Shown here one piece after another: positions 1 to 9,420 of a stretch of 64,000 nucleotides of DNA (its first letter is position 1; each line of letters starts with the position of its first letter). The position numbers and the translations under genes are program-made. The stretch is taken from positions 154,630-218,629 of the forward strand of contig JAMLJB010000002.1 of the NCBI GenBank assembly GCA_023953835.1, read 5' to 3'. This stretch comes from Rhizobiaceae bacterium (GTDB lineage: Bacteria; Pseudomonadota; Alphaproteobacteria; Rhizobiales; Rhizobiaceae). A model generated the notes under the pieces. That model searched no databases and was not told the origin of the DNA. It saw nothing but the letters and a program-made list of their open reading frames with translations.

Positions 1-2115
1 ATGGCGGAACGGATCACCGCGCCGCAGGCGGAACGGGTGATGAGCATTGCGGACCTCGCCACTCGGATTCAGTCCGTCTATCCCGGGGTCGAGCAGGTCA
101 AGCGCTCGCCTTCCGGCCGCATCACCGCCTATTGGTTCGACGGCGACGCGCCGGGTTCGGCCGTCATCGACCCGGCGACAGGAACCGGCGTGGCTTCAGC
201 AGATCCCAACCAGGTCGAGCGCTGGCTGACCAACCTTCACCGCTCGCTGTTCCTCGACGATGCTGGTCGCGTGGTCATGGCGGCGGGAGCGGTAGCCATG
301 CTCATCCTCGCCCTCTCCGGCGCCATGCTGGTTGCACGGCGCGCGGGCGGATGGAGCCACTGGTTCGCTCCTCTGCGGGGCCCTCTGTCGGGGCGCATCC
401 ATGTCTCGCTCGCGCGGGGCGCTGTTTTCGGACTTGCCCTGTCGTCGGCGACGGCCCTCTGGATGACGGCCTCGACCTTCGGATTCCTTCCCGACAAGGC
501 GATCGTTCCAGAGCCGCCTTCGACGGTCAGCAACGCGACCGGCGCTCCGCTGGCATCGATGCCGCTGCTCGCCACGACGCCTGTTTCAAGCCTGCGCGAG
601 CTGAGCTTTCCCTATCCGGGCGACGCGACCGACGTCTTTACGCTCAAGACTGATGGCGGGACCGGCTATCTCGACCAGGGAACCGGGGCAACGCTCGGTT
701 GGTCAGACCTGAGTGGCTGGGAGCGCGTCTCCGAGACCATTTATATGCTCCACACCGGACAGGGCGCCTCGCTTCTCGGCCTGTTGCTCGGGCTCACGTC
801 GCTCGCCGTCCCGGTGATGGGCGTTACGGGGGCGCTTATCTGGCTGGCGGGTCGCACCGGCCACCCAAGAATCCGCAACAACGTCACGCCGGGCCGCGCG
901 GAGACGGTAATCCTGGTCGGGAGCGAGGGCGGCAGCACCTGGGGTTTTGCTGCGACCTTGCACTCGGCGCTGACCCGTGCCGGGCAGCGCGTCCACATCG
1001 CGCCGATGTCGGCCTTCGATCCCGCCCGTTTTTCCGGCGCGCGCCGCTACGTCGTGCTTGCCGCCACCTACGGCGACGGTGACGCGCCCGCTTCGGCGAA
1101 AGGATTCCTGGATCGCCTGGCCCGGCTCCCCGCCGCGCCGGATGCGCCATTGGCGGTACTGGGCTTCGGCGACCGGAGCTTTCCTGGCTTCTGCGCCTAC
1201 GCCGAGGCGGTCGCCGTCGCGGCGGAGGACAAGGGCTGGCCACTTCTCCTGCCCTTCGACACGGTGGACCGTCAGTCGCCGCAGGAGTTCGCGCGCTGGG
1301 GCCAAGCGCTTGGTGAAGCGCTTGTCATCGACCTGGAACTTAACCATCAACCTGTCCATCCCAAGACCGAGGCGCTCACGCTTGTCTCACGTCGCGACTA
1401 CGGCCAGGAGGTCCAGGCTCCGACGGCGATCCTGCGCTTCGCCCTGCCGCGCCTGTCTATATGGCATCGGCTGACAGGACGGGGATTCGCCCGTTTCCAG
1501 GCAGGGGACCTGCTCGGCATCGTACCGGAGGGATCGCCTGTGCCGCGCCTCTATTCGCTTGCCTCGGGCAGCCGGGACGGCTTCGTGGAGATCGTAGTGC
1601 GCAAGCACGTCGGCGGCCTCTGCTCAGGTGCGCTCATGGCGCTCGAGCCCGGCGAAACGGTCGCCGCCTTCATCCGCCGCAATCCAACGTTCCACTCGGG
1701 CCGTGGCCGCGTTCCCCTGATCCTCATCGGGGCAGGAACGGGAATAGGACCGCTCGCCGGCTTTATCCGCGCCAACGCATCCCGGCGGCCGATCCACCTG
1801 TTCTTCGGCATGCGTCATCCGGGCAGCGACTTTTTCTACCGCGAAGAACTGGATGCCTGGGCAGCCGAGGGCAGGCTCTCCGGCCTGTCCACAGCGGTGT
1901 CTCGCGGGGCACGGCCACGCTACGTCCAGGACGCGCTCAGCGCCAACCATCTCGACCTCGTCCGCGCGATAAGAGAAGGGGCGCGGGTCATGGTCTGCGG
2001 TGGGCGGCAGATGGCGGCCGGTGTCACCGAAGCGATGACGCAGATGCTCGAACCACTCGGCATGTCGCCGGCAATGCTGAAGGCAGAGGGGCGCTATGTC
2101 GAAGACGTATACTGA
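1..2115 (+). CDS. PepSY-domain membrane flavoreductase with flavodoxin and FAD/NAD(P) domains, 5' end cut off by the window
   Basis: About 704 residues are visible and the reading frame is open at base 1. A PepSY-like segment (about 10-80), membrane helices near 90-110, 135-155 and 255-285, a flavodoxin-like domain (about 300-445, with an ATYGDGD-type loop) and a ferredoxin reductase-like FAD/NAD(P) module (about 455-704) follow in order. RLYSLASG is the FAD motif, GAGTGIGPLAGF the nucleotide motif, and the C-terminal tail ends in Y. PepSY reductases of this family normally start with a membrane helix before PepSY, so the true start probably lies upstream. The predicted role is moving electrons from NAD(P)H to or across the membrane. 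An apbE gene overlaps its end, so flavinylation of a partner is plausible. The specific partner is unknown. Confidence 0.8.
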   Translation: MAERITAPQAERVMSIADLATRIQSVYPGVEQVKRSPSGRITAYWFDGDAPGSAVIDPATGTGVASADPNQVERWLTNLHRSLFLDDAGRVVMAAGAVAMLILALSGAMLVARRAGGWSHWFAPLRGPLSGRIHVSLARGAVFGLALSSATALWMTASTFGFLPDKAIVPEPPSTVSNATGAPLASMPLLATTPVSSLRELSFPYPGDATDVFTLKTDGGTGYLDQGTGATLGWSDLSGWERVSETIYMLHTGQGASLLGLLLGLTSLAVPVMGVTGALIWLAGRTGHPRIRNNVTPGRAETVILVGSEGGSTWGFAATLHSALTRAGQRVHIAPMSAFDPARFSGARRYVVLAATYGDGDAPASAKGFLDRLARLPAAPDAPLAVLGFGDRSFPGFCAYAEAVAVAAEDKGWPLLLPFDTVDRQSPQEFARWGQALGEALVIDLELNHQPVHPKTEALTLVSRRDYGQEVQAPTAILRFALPRLSIWHRLTGRGFARFQAGDLLGIVPEGSPVPRLYSLASGSRDGFVEIVVRKHVGGLCSGALMALEPGETVAAFIRRNPTFHSGRGRVPLILIGAGTGIGPLAGFIRANASRRPIHLFFGMRHPGSDFFYREELDAWAAEGRLSGLSTAVSRGARPRYVQDALSANHLDLVRAIREGARVMVCGGRQMAAGVTEAMTQMLEPLGMSPAMLKAEGRYVEDVY

Positions 2116-3052
2116 TATCATGCGCCAGGCCCTCAACGGCCCCACGATGGGCACGCGCTGGTCCGTGCTCTTCTACGCCCCTTCCGACTTCGACGCGAGT
2201 GCTGTTCAGGTGGCGCTGCAGGCGGCGGTGGACGAGGTGGACGCGCAGATGTCGACGTGGAAGCCCGACAGCGACCTGATGCGTCTCAACCATGCGCCGG
2301 TCGGAGAGTGGGTTCCGGTTCCGGATCTTCTCCTCTATGTGCTCCGGCTAGGGCTTATGATCGGCCGGGCGTCCGGCGGCGCGTTCGACATCGGCATGGG
2401 GGACGCGGTGACCGCGTGGGGCTTCGGCTCCGCGGAGGCCAGTTCGGACCAAATCCGCAGCGCATTGCAGGCACGGCGCACGCCTGCCTACGACGCGCTT
2501 GAGTTTGATGGAAACAGTGTTCGCAAGCGCGTGCCGGTTGCGCTTGACCTGAACGGCATCGCCAAGGGATATGGAGTGGACCGCCTTGCCGAGGTCCTCA
2601 GCGAATTTGGCATCTGCGACGGGCTGGTCGGCATCGACGGCGAGATGCGCGCATTAGGCGTGAGGCCCGACGGCGAGGCCTGGACGGTCGCAGTGGAGCA
2701 GCCTGACCTGGAACGGCGCGCGCCGCATTCGATCCTGTCCCTGCAGGACTGTGCCGTCGCCACGTCCGGCGACTACCGCCACTGCGTCGAAGTGCAGGGC
2801 CGGCATCTCTCCCACACCATCGATCCCGCCCGCGGCGCTCCTCTTATCGAACCCCCGGCCTCGGTCACAGTGCTCGCGCCCACATGTGCCGAGGCCGACG
2901 CCTGGGCGACCGCGCTCATGGTACTGGGCGCAGACAAGGGCAGAGAGCTTGCCCGCCGGCTGGAGTTGGATGTCCTGTTCTTGCTTCGCGGTGAAGTGGA
3001 TGGCATCCAGTCCTGCCGGATCGGGCGCGTGTTCTGGGCAAGATCGCCATAG
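2096..3052 (+). CDS. apbE: FAD:protein FMN transferase (ApbE family)
   Basis: 318 residues. ApbE enzymes attach FMN covalently to a Thr/Ser of target flavoproteins such as NqrC, RnfG and NosR. Visible family motifs are MGTRWSV near the N-terminus, DLNGIAKGYGVDRLAE (about 152-167), VATSGDYRH (about 221-229), SHTIDP with the catalytic-site His/Asp, and ADAWATALMVLG. No signal peptide or lipobox is seen, unlike most periplasmic ApbE/NosX, so this copy may act in the cytoplasm or have lost its leader. ATG 2096 is chosen because GAGGGG lies just upstream and it overlaps the reductase stop by 20 bases; ATG 2120 is the alternative. It may flavinylate a PepSY/NosR-type partner. Confidence 0.88.
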   Translation: MSKTYTDIMRQALNGPTMGTRWSVLFYAPSDFDASAVQVALQAAVDEVDAQMSTWKPDSDLMRLNHAPVGEWVPVPDLLLYVLRLGLMIGRASGGAFDIGMGDAVTAWGFGSAEASSDQIRSALQARRTPAYDALEFDGNSVRKRVPVALDLNGIAKGYGVDRLAEVLSEFGICDGLVGIDGEMRALGVRPDGEAWTVAVEQPDLERRAPHSILSLQDCAVATSGDYRHCVEVQGRHLSHTIDPARGAPLIEPPASVTVLAPTCAEADAWATALMVLGADKGRELARRLELDVLFLLRGEVDGIQSCRIGRVFWARSP

Positions 3053-3063
3053 CTGAATTTTCA

Positions 3064-3079
3064 GCGAAATTTCTTTCGC
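3064..3079. other. short perfect hairpin after apbE
   Basis: GCGAAA-TTTC-TTTCGC forms a six-base stem with a four-base loop 11 bases after the apbE stop, in the 223-base gap between two convergent genes. There is no U-run behind it, so it is a weak terminator candidate at best. Nothing else is evident in this gap. Confidence 0.3.
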
Positions 3080-3275
3080 AAAAGTCAGGGTTTGGCGATT
3101 GATGTTTGCGACAAATCAACCTCTGTGCTTTCGCAGCGCTTCTACCGCTTCGGCACTCATAGGGACCACCGATCTCAGGCTGGTGACGATCCGCGCGATA
3201 ATGTCAGTTCGCGGCCCACTTCTCCAAGCATCGCTCTTATAAAAAACGCTTTGCGAGGTTTCTTCGCTTCTGGGT

Positions 3276-3845
3276 TCACGCGATTCTCCCAGTCCCCTCA
3301 GTCTCCGGCACGAGAGGCCAGACCAGACGCTCCGCAATTGAGCACCGATCGGTCACGAACTGGGATAGCTCGACTTCCCGCGCGAACCCAGCCGAAAACT
3401 CCCGGAAAGGCACGAGATTGATGAGGGGAACGCCAATCAGAATAGGAATAGAAAGCTCAAGCGCCTTCGCAATCAGTGTTCTGAAACCGCCACCTTCGAC
3501 CTCGGTCTTGCCGAATTTGCACAGGACAAGGAGATCGGTTCGGCTGGACAATCCAGTCTGCGCTGTTTGGCACGCGTACAGCAGCCGATCGGTATTCAGG
3601 ACGCAGCCGCGAGCGTGGGGACCACGATCATCGGATATTGCATAGAGCTCTCCGGTCGCTAGATCTCGCAGGTACATGTCGCATTTCACGCGATGAGGGT
3701 TCGGGCGGCTGTGTTGAACCAATCCGCCCAATCGCAGTCCCTTGTCGGCCAGGGCCGCGGTGATCTCCTGTAGGAAGGTCTCGAATTGTGGACCATCGGA
3801 GTAGACAATCGCAGTGATGGGGCTGATTGAATCGGCGGTCTGCAT
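3276..3845 (-). CDS. DUF2478 family protein, molybdenum-associated
   Basis: 189 residues in the chosen frame. The pattern TAIVYSDGPQFETFLQEI, then LADKGLRLGGLVQ, a central CDMYLRDLATGELY and DLLVLCKFGKTEVEGGGFR, matches DUF2478, a nucleotide-binding-like family of unknown biochemical role usually found next to molybdate transport or molybdoenzyme genes. The start at 3845 has AAAGGA seven bases upstream; an in-frame ATG at 3938 would leave only 5 bases after moeA but gives an unlike-family N-terminus. Position behind moeA at the end of the nar operon supports a Mo-cofactor supply or delivery role. This is inference from context, not shown by the sequence. Confidence 0.75.
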   Translation of the reverse strand: MQTADSISPITAIVYSDGPQFETFLQEITAALADKGLRLGGLVQHSRPNPHRVKCDMYLRDLATGELYAISDDRGPHARGCVLNTDRLLYACQTAQTGLSSRTDLLVLCKFGKTEVEGGGFRTLIAKALELSIPILIGVPLINLVPFREFSAGFAREVELSQFVTDRCSIAERLVWPLVPETEGTGRIA

Positions 3846-3943
3846 GTCGGAATTCCTTTGCGCAAGCAATTGCAGAAGACCGCTGCGCGGCGAATGAGCG
3901 TGCTGTTGGCGAGCAATCTGCTTTTGGTCGTCGGCCATTCCGC

Positions 3944-5194
3944 TTATCTCCCGAAGCGTGGTTGGTCGAAGGGCAGCACTTCCAGGCAGGCGCCAGCCTC
4001 GATGGGCGTCGCGCCACTGGGCATGATGGCAACTGCGTCGGCGGACACTATCGGCGTCATTCGGTGCGAGCCGTCCCGTCCGGCGCGGCTCGCGACGAGT
4101 CGGCCGGACTTGACGCTCAGGCGGACCGGCAGAAGTTCCGTGCGATCCGGCTTGCGGGCGCATGTGAAGCCCATCTCGGCCGTGATTCTTTCAGCCGGAG
4201 ACTGACCAAGCAGCGCTCTTACCATCGGGCGCACGAATGCGAGTGCGCCGAAGGCAGCAGCCTGCGGATTGCCGGGCAGTCCGATGAAATGCGCATTCCC
4301 GACCTTGCCGAAGGCCAGCGGCTTGCCAGGCTTCATCGCTACCTTGACAAAGTCGAGCCGACCGCCGGCGCGCGCGATGGCATCGCGCACGTGATCCTCG
4401 TCTCCAACCGACATGCCGGCCGTGGTGATCACGAGATCGACTGATCCCGCCTGGATCTGGAGCGCATCGGCGATGGCAGCCACGTCATCGCGCACAGTCA
4501 GCGACGTGACATGTGAATTTGGCGTGGCCAGCAGCGCGGCAAGCATGGGCCCGTTGGAGTCGTATATGGCGCCGGGCTGAAGCGGCTTGCCGCCACCGCG
4601 AAGCTCGGAACCCGTCGCCAGGACCGCGATCCGCAAGGGACGAGCGACAGAAACCATTTCGACGCCGAGACCTGCGAGAAGCGCGATTTCAGGCCAGCCA
4701 ACGACGACACCTGCCTGAAGGACGGCTGTTCCTGGCGCAACATCCTCGCCCGCTTTTCGAATGTACGTTCCCGCTTCGATGTCGAGTCCGAACTGTACGA
4801 GACCACCTCTATGCGTCACGTGCTCCTGCATGACGACTGTATCGGCGCCACTCGGCAGCGCGGCGCCCGTCATGATGCGATGGGCTGTGCCCGGAGCCAA
4901 TACGCCCGGCGGATCTCCGGCGCTTGTGCGGCCTGCCACTGGAAGGATCAATGGCACGTCGTTCCTGTCGGACAGGCAAACGGCATATCCGTCCATTGCC
5001 GCCTGATCGAATGGCGGGAGACCATGTGGGGCCTCGATTGTCGTGGCCAGGACGCGCCCGGCAGCGCGAGCCAGCGGCACGTCTTGCGACCGATTGAGCG
5101 GCTGGACGACTGTGGTGGCGTAGTGCCGGGCGGTATCGAAGGACACCATTTCCACGCCTCGACCAAAGCAGCTCCTGCGTAAGGCGGCGTGCAT
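3944..5194 (-). CDS. moeA: molybdopterin molybdotransferase MoeA
   Basis: 416 residues. MoeA inserts molybdate into adenylylated molybdopterin to form Mo cofactor, which NarG needs as its bis-MGD precursor. Family motifs seen: LPPFDQAAMDGYA near residue 60, GEDV (about 145), LATGSEL with a following PGAIYDSNG (about 200), TTAGMSVGDEDHV (about 255), and GLPGNPQAA (about 315). The start at 5194 has GAGGGAG upstream and lies two bases after the preceding stop; a later ATG at 5149 is possible. It sits inside the nar operon rather than with other Mo-cofactor genes, which couples cofactor insertion to nitrate reductase synthesis. Confidence 0.93.
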   Translation of the reverse strand: MHAALRRSCFGRGVEMVSFDTARHYATTVVQPLNRSQDVPLARAAGRVLATTIEAPHGLPPFDQAAMDGYAVCLSDRNDVPLILPVAGRTSAGDPPGVLAPGTAHRIMTGAALPSGADTVVMQEHVTHRGGLVQFGLDIEAGTYIRKAGEDVAPGTAVLQAGVVVGWPEIALLAGLGVEMVSVARPLRIAVLATGSELRGGGKPLQPGAIYDSNGPMLAALLATPNSHVTSLTVRDDVAAIADALQIQAGSVDLVITTAGMSVGDEDHVRDAIARAGGRLDFVKVAMKPGKPLAFGKVGNAHFIGLPGNPQAAAFGALAFVRPMVRALLGQSPAERITAEMGFTCARKPDRTELLPVRLSVKSGRLVASRAGRDGSHRMTPIVSADAVAIMPSGATPIEAGACLEVLPFDQPRFGR

Positions 5195-5196
5195 CG

Positions 5197-5481
5197 TCAA
5201 ATCTCCCTCGCCGGCGGCAGAGCCTTTTCCAGAATCGCGCGGACAGCCGCTAGGCCCGGGTCGTCGGCTCGATTCATTATCCCGATGAGCTGCGTCCAAA
5301 GATCGTCGGACGCTGTCTCCATGAAATTGCGCACGGTTGAACTGACGATCTCAGCTGGCTGGCGACCGGATTGGCTGGCTGCAGCAGCCAAGCGCGCCAG
5401 CAAGGCCGGCTCCTCAAAAGCTTCTACAAGGCCTATGGCGACTTTCGGATCGTCCAGCGAAGCAATGAGGTTTCCGAGCAT
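5197..5481 (-). CDS. small helical protein in the nar operon, function unknown
   Basis: 94 residues, predicted almost all helical and without membrane segment or cysteine motifs. It is packed between ppiC (9 bases upstream) and moeA (2 bases downstream) on the same strand and has TGAGGGA six bases before its ATG, so it is very likely translated. I do not recognise a family. Its position suggests a helper of nitrate reductase assembly, but that rests on context only. Confidence 0.65.
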   Translation of the reverse strand: MLGNLIASLDDPKVAIGLVEAFEEPALLARLAAAASQSGRQPAEIVSSTVRNFMETASDDLWTQLIGIMNRADDPGLAAVRAILEKALPPAREI

Positions 5482-5490
5482 CGCATTCCC

Positions 5491-6393
5491 TCACTGCACC
5501 AGCGGCGAGGAGGAGCCCTCGATCACGATCCCCGTGATATCTGCCTGACCGACAAGAAGGGAGACATATTGCGCGGCGGCTTGCCGTTGGACATGCTCGA
5601 CCAGATAGGAGGCGATGCGCTCTCGAACGGCCTCGAATGGCAGCTGGCTGCCATCGATCCGCCGCTTCAGGTGGATGAGGTGGACGCCGTAGCGCGTCTC
5701 CACCGGCGCGGAGATATCGCCGGGGGTAAGCTCGATGAGAGCGGCCTCGAACTCCGGTGTCGTGTCGCCCGGCCCGATCTGGCCAAGACTGCCGCCAAGA
5801 GCGCCGGATGGACAATCCGAACAGTCGCGCGCCAGTGCCGCGAAGCGCTCCGGCGCCGCCGCCAAGATAGCTCTCAGCGATGCTGCTCTTTCCCGGGCTG
5901 CTGCGAAAGCGCCTTTATCATCGCTGCGTGCGCCGATCAGGATGTGATCGGCTTCGAAGAGCGATGGCGTCACGAAGCGGCGACGGTTGTTCTCGTAGAA
6001 ACGGCGGAGCGTCTCTTCGTCCGCCGCCGGGACGCGGATCTCACGTTCGATGAGGTCTCGCACCTGCGCGTCTTCCATCGTCTCCCGGCGCCCGTCCTCA
6101 TCGGTTCTCTGCTCTGCGCAAATACCTTGGCGTCGCGCTTCCTGGAGGAGCAATTCGCGAATGACCAGCGCACGGGTCGCCGTCCTCCAGCCCTCACCGG
6201 GATTGCGGGCCGGAAAGTTCTGCACTTCGGCGGCGATCGCCTTGCGCGATATCGTTACGCCATTGACGGTTACAGGCGACATCGCCACGCGCTCGCTCGA
6301 TGGCTTCGTGTCGGGTGTCGCGGGCCGATGTTCGTGCGGATGTTCGAGGGATGGGTCACGACCTGTCGCGTGATTGATGATGAGCGCCGTCAT
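5491..6393 (-). CDS. parvulin-type peptidyl-prolyl isomerase (PpiC/NifM-like)
   Basis: 300 residues. An N-terminal helical chaperone-like part (about 40-125) is followed by a parvulin rotamase domain (about 135-250) with FEADHILIGA, CPSGALGGSLGQIGPGD and ETRYGVHLIHL, the typical parvulin core. No signal peptide is seen, so it should act in the cytoplasm. Its ATG overlaps the narI stop (ATGA), showing translational coupling. Similar genes follow narI in many alphaproteobacterial and betaproteobacterial nar operons, and a folding role for the NarGHI complex is a fair inference. An internal ATG at 6282 is an alternative start closer to the conserved region. Confidence 0.88.
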   Translation of the reverse strand: MTALIINHATGRDPSLEHPHEHRPATPDTKPSSERVAMSPVTVNGVTISRKAIAAEVQNFPARNPGEGWRTATRALVIRELLLQEARRQGICAEQRTDEDGRRETMEDAQVRDLIEREIRVPAADEETLRRFYENNRRRFVTPSLFEADHILIGARSDDKGAFAAARERAASLRAILAAAPERFAALARDCSDCPSGALGGSLGQIGPGDTTPEFEAALIELTPGDISAPVETRYGVHLIHLKRRIDGSQLPFEAVRERIASYLVEHVQRQAAAQYVSLLVGQADITGIVIEGSSSPLVQ

Positions 6394-7175
6394 GATTTGC
6401 TCCGCAGGCTGGCAGATGGATTTGCAACAGTAGGCCGGCCAGGCGCATGAAACCTGATAGCTGGACCAGGCGGTGACGGTCGGCGGCCCGCGAAGCGCGT
6501 ACGCACGACCTGATAGCCAGGGCGGCCGAGATACCAGACTGGCGCGCTCCAGGCATGGACCAGCCTTGTGAACGGGAAGACCAGGAAGATGGTCATTCCC
6601 AGGAAGAGGTGGGCTTTGAAGACCGGATGAACGTCTGCGACGTAGTTGGCTGCGGAAGGCTGCAAGGTGAGGATGCCCTGTGCCCAGTTCATGAACTTCA
6701 CCATCTCATGGCCGTCCATATGGCCGAGCGAGACGAAGATGGTGGATAGGCCGAGCGTGAGCTGAAGCCAGAGCAGCAGCAGGATGGCGATGTCGCCGAA
6801 ACTGGAGGTGTTCCGGATCCTTGCGTCGAACAGCCGGCGGTGGGCGAGAAGCGAGATTCCGACGAAACAGGCAATCCCGGCGATGCCCCCGACAACGATC
6901 GCAAGACCTTGCTTGAAGCTGTGCGAGATCCCGAGAGCGTCGAATATCCAGATCGGCGTCAGCAGTCCGACGAAGTGTCCGCCGAAGATCGCCAGGATGC
7001 CGACATGGAACAGATTGGAGCCCCAACGAAGCTGGCGCCGCCGCAGAAGCTGGGACGAACCCGTCTTCCATGTGTATTGCTCCCGGTCGAAGCGGACGAG
7101 GCTTCCAAGCAGAAATACAGTCAGGCAGACATAGGGATACCAGCCAAAGAATGCATAGTTGATCGTGCTGGGCAT
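6390..7175 (-). CDS. narI: respiratory nitrate reductase gamma subunit NarI
   Basis: 261 residues, five predicted membrane helices. NarI is the di-haem b anchor that oxidises quinol and passes electrons to NarH. Histidine pairs that fit the haem ligands are in the second helix (FHVGILAIFGGH) and in the C-terminal helix (DVHPVFKAHLFLGM). The start is set at 7175, where MPSTINYAFFGWYPY matches the family N-terminus and GAG lies upstream, 14 bases after the narJ stop; the 44-residue in-frame extension is not conserved-looking. It overlaps ppiC by ATGA. Confidence 0.95.
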   Translation of the reverse strand: MPSTINYAFFGWYPYVCLTVFLLGSLVRFDREQYTWKTGSSQLLRRRQLRWGSNLFHVGILAIFGGHFVGLLTPIWIFDALGISHSFKQGLAIVVGGIAGIACFVGISLLAHRRLFDARIRNTSSFGDIAILLLLWLQLTLGLSTIFVSLGHMDGHEMVKFMNWAQGILTLQPSAANYVADVHPVFKAHLFLGMTIFLVFPFTRLVHAWSAPVWYLGRPGYQVVRTRFAGRRPSPPGPAIRFHAPGRPTVANPSASLRSKS

Positions 7176-7189
7176 TGCTTTCAGCTCCT

Positions 7190-7897
7190 CTAGGTCGCGC
7201 TCTGCCGCACGTCGCGATTGGCGGCGCGCATCTGGATTTTCAACCGATCGACGGAACAGCCGTCGCTTGCATTTCCAGGACCGAAGGTGACGGCCGTTTC
7301 CTCCCACGCGGCGTCGATGGCCGCTAGGTCGTCGTGCTCGTCATAGGTTTCGACCGTGTCGGCGATGGCGTCACCCTTACCGCAGATCGAAAGCAAGGCC
7401 GTGAATACAGCTGCATAACCTCCATTTCGTGTGGCCAGCCTTTCCTCCAGCAGCGAGAGGATATGGGCCGTCTCCTTGAGCAGGCCACGCGCCTCACCGA
7501 GCGGCTGAACGGAAAGGAACTCCAGGAAAAGCGGGATGAAGTCCGGCAATTCATTTGCCGAAACGAGAAGTCCTCCGCGTTCATAGTGTCCGATCAGATC
7601 GATCATCGCCTGGCCCCGGTCGCGACTCTCGCCGTGAATATGTTCGAAGAGATGCAATGAGTGACGGCGCGTCTTGTCGAACAACGCGACGTATCGCTCC
7701 TGAAGATCGTACAGATCCGCTGTGCCCAGATCGGCAAGCAGGGGACGCAACTGCTTGATCGCCTTCTGCGAGATCAGCCTCTCCGATGTGATCGCCGCGG
7801 CGATCTCTGGAATGGCCGCGGTAAGTTCTCCGGTCGGATAGGCAAGCAGCGCCGAGAGCGCCTTGAAGGTCCTGTTCGAGTGCAGTCCGGTCATCAT
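7190..7897 (-). CDS. narJ: nitrate reductase assembly chaperone NarJ
   Basis: 235 residues, all-helical TorD/NarJ family. It binds the NarG apoprotein and is needed for Mo-cofactor insertion before membrane attachment. The signature YVALFDKTRRHSLHLFEH and the following HGESRDRGQAM are diagnostic. ATG overlaps the narH stop (ATGA); a second ATG directly follows the first. It is the third gene of narGHJI. Confidence 0.95.
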   Translation of the reverse strand: MMTGLHSNRTFKALSALLAYPTGELTAAIPEIAAAITSERLISQKAIKQLRPLLADLGTADLYDLQERYVALFDKTRRHSLHLFEHIHGESRDRGQAMIDLIGHYERGGLLVSANELPDFIPLFLEFLSVQPLGEARGLLKETAHILSLLEERLATRNGGYAAVFTALLSICGKGDAIADTVETYDEHDDLAAIDAAWEETAVTFGPGNASDGCSVDRLKIQMRAANRDVRQSAT

Positions 7898-9420
7898 GCA
7901 ATCTCCATCGGATTGGTCGGCCGCTTGGTCTGCCTAGTTCCAAAGAGGTTCGTCTCCGTCGAGCCACCCGAGCAGCCGTTTCCGAAGGAGAAGCCACAGG
8001 AGCCGTGCATATCCTGCGCGTCCTCGCTCCATTCGCGGTGCGCGGTCGGGATGACGAAGCGGTCTTCGTAATTCGCGATCGCCATGACCTTGTACATCTC
8101 GTCGATAGCGGCGCCCGTCAGACCGACCCGCGCCGCGATAGCCTCGTCGAGGCGGCCGTCGATCGTCTTGGCCCGCATGTAGCTGCGCATAGCGAGCATG
8201 CGTTCGAGAGCCAGCGCCACCGGCTCCTCCTTTCCAGCCGTGAGCAGATTGGCCAGATACTGGAGCGGGATGCGTAGGCTGCGCACGTCCGGCATGTCGC
8301 CATCGACGCCCATCTTGCCCGCCGCCGCTGCCGACTGGATCGGGGAAAGCGGCGGCACGTACCAGACCATCGGCAGCGTCCGGTATTCCGGATGCAGCGG
8401 GAATGCGATCTTCCATTCCATGGCCATCTTCCACACCGGCGAGAGTTTTGCGGCTTCCAGCCAGTTGTCGGGAATGCCGTCGGCTCGCGCCTGGGCGATG
8501 ACGGCCGGATCGTTCGGGTCGAGAAAGACATCGAGCTGGGCCTGATAGAGATCCTTCTCGTCAGGCGTGCTCGCGGCGGCCTCGATGCGATCCGCGTCAT
8601 AGAGAATGACGCCGAGGTAGCGGATACGCCCGACGCAGGTTTCCGAGCAGACCGTCGGCTGCCCTGCCTCGATACGAGGATAGCAGAAGATGCACTTCTC
8701 CGATTTACCGGACGACCAGTTGTAGTAGATCTTCTTATAGGGGCAGCCGGAGACGCACATGCGCCATCCCCTGCACTTGTCCTGGTCGATCAGGACGATC
8801 CCGTCTTCTTCCCGCTTGTAGATGGCGCCCGACGGGCAGACAGCCGCGCAGGCCGGATTGAGGCAATGCTCGCACAGCCGCGGCAGGTACATCATGAAGG
8901 TGTTCTCAAACTGCCCGTAGATGTCCTTCTGGACACCTTCGAAGTTCACATCCTTCGAGCGCTTCTCGAACTCGCCGCCTAGGATTTCCTCCCAGTTCGG
9001 CCCCCATTCGATCTTCTCCATGCGCTCGCCGGTGACGGCCGAGCGCGGGCGGGCTGTGGGAAAAGCCTTCGATTCCTTCGCCGTATGCAGATGCTCATAG
9101 TCAAAGGTGAACGGCTCGTAGTAGTCATCGATCTCCGGCAGGTCGGGATTGGCGAAGATATTGGCAAGGATACGCCATTTTGCGCCCATCTTCGGTTCGA
9201 TGCGACCGTTCTTCTTGCGCCGCCAGCCACCGTTCCATTTCTTCTGGTTTTCCCATTCCTTGGGATAGCCGATGCCGGGTTTGGTCTCGACATTGTTGAA
9301 CCAGGCGTATTCGACGCCTTCTCGATTGGTCCAGACGTTCTTGCAGGTGACGGAGCAGGTGTGGCATCCGATGCATTTGTCGAGATTCAGCACCATTGCG
9401 ATCTGAGCACGGATTTTCAT
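7894..9420 (-). CDS. narH: respiratory nitrate reductase beta subunit NarH
   Basis: 508 residues. NarH carries one [3Fe-4S] and three [4Fe-4S] clusters linking NarI haems to NarG. Cys group one is C16, C19, C22, C26; group two is CEHCLNPACAAVCP; group three is CRGWRMCVSGCP, where Trp replaces a Cys, the hallmark of the [3Fe-4S] cluster; group four is CIFC with CSETC. Its start overlaps the narG stop (ATGA). Confidence 0.97.
   Translation of the reverse strand: MKIRAQIAMVLNLDKCIGCHTCSVTCKNVWTNREGVEYAWFNNVETKPGIGYPKEWENQKKWNGGWRRKKNGRIEPKMGAKWRILANIFANPDLPEIDDYYEPFTFDYEHLHTAKESKAFPTARPRSAVTGERMEKIEWGPNWEEILGGEFEKRSKDVNFEGVQKDIYGQFENTFMMYLPRLCEHCLNPACAAVCPSGAIYKREEDGIVLIDQDKCRGWRMCVSGCPYKKIYYNWSSGKSEKCIFCYPRIEAGQPTVCSETCVGRIRYLGVILYDADRIEAAASTPDEKDLYQAQLDVFLDPNDPAVIAQARADGIPDNWLEAAKLSPVWKMAMEWKIAFPLHPEYRTLPMVWYVPPLSPIQSAAAAGKMGVDGDMPDVRSLRIPLQYLANLLTAGKEEPVALALERMLAMRSYMRAKTIDGRLDEAIAARVGLTGAAIDEMYKVMAIANYEDRFVIPTAHREWSEDAQDMHGSCGFSFGNGCSGGSTETNLFGTRQTKRPTNPMEIA

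Noticed and set aside
3092..3421. 109-codon frame between apbE and the DUF2478 gene
   Set aside because: Mostly antisense to the DUF2478 gene with Arg/Ser/Pro-rich shadow composition.
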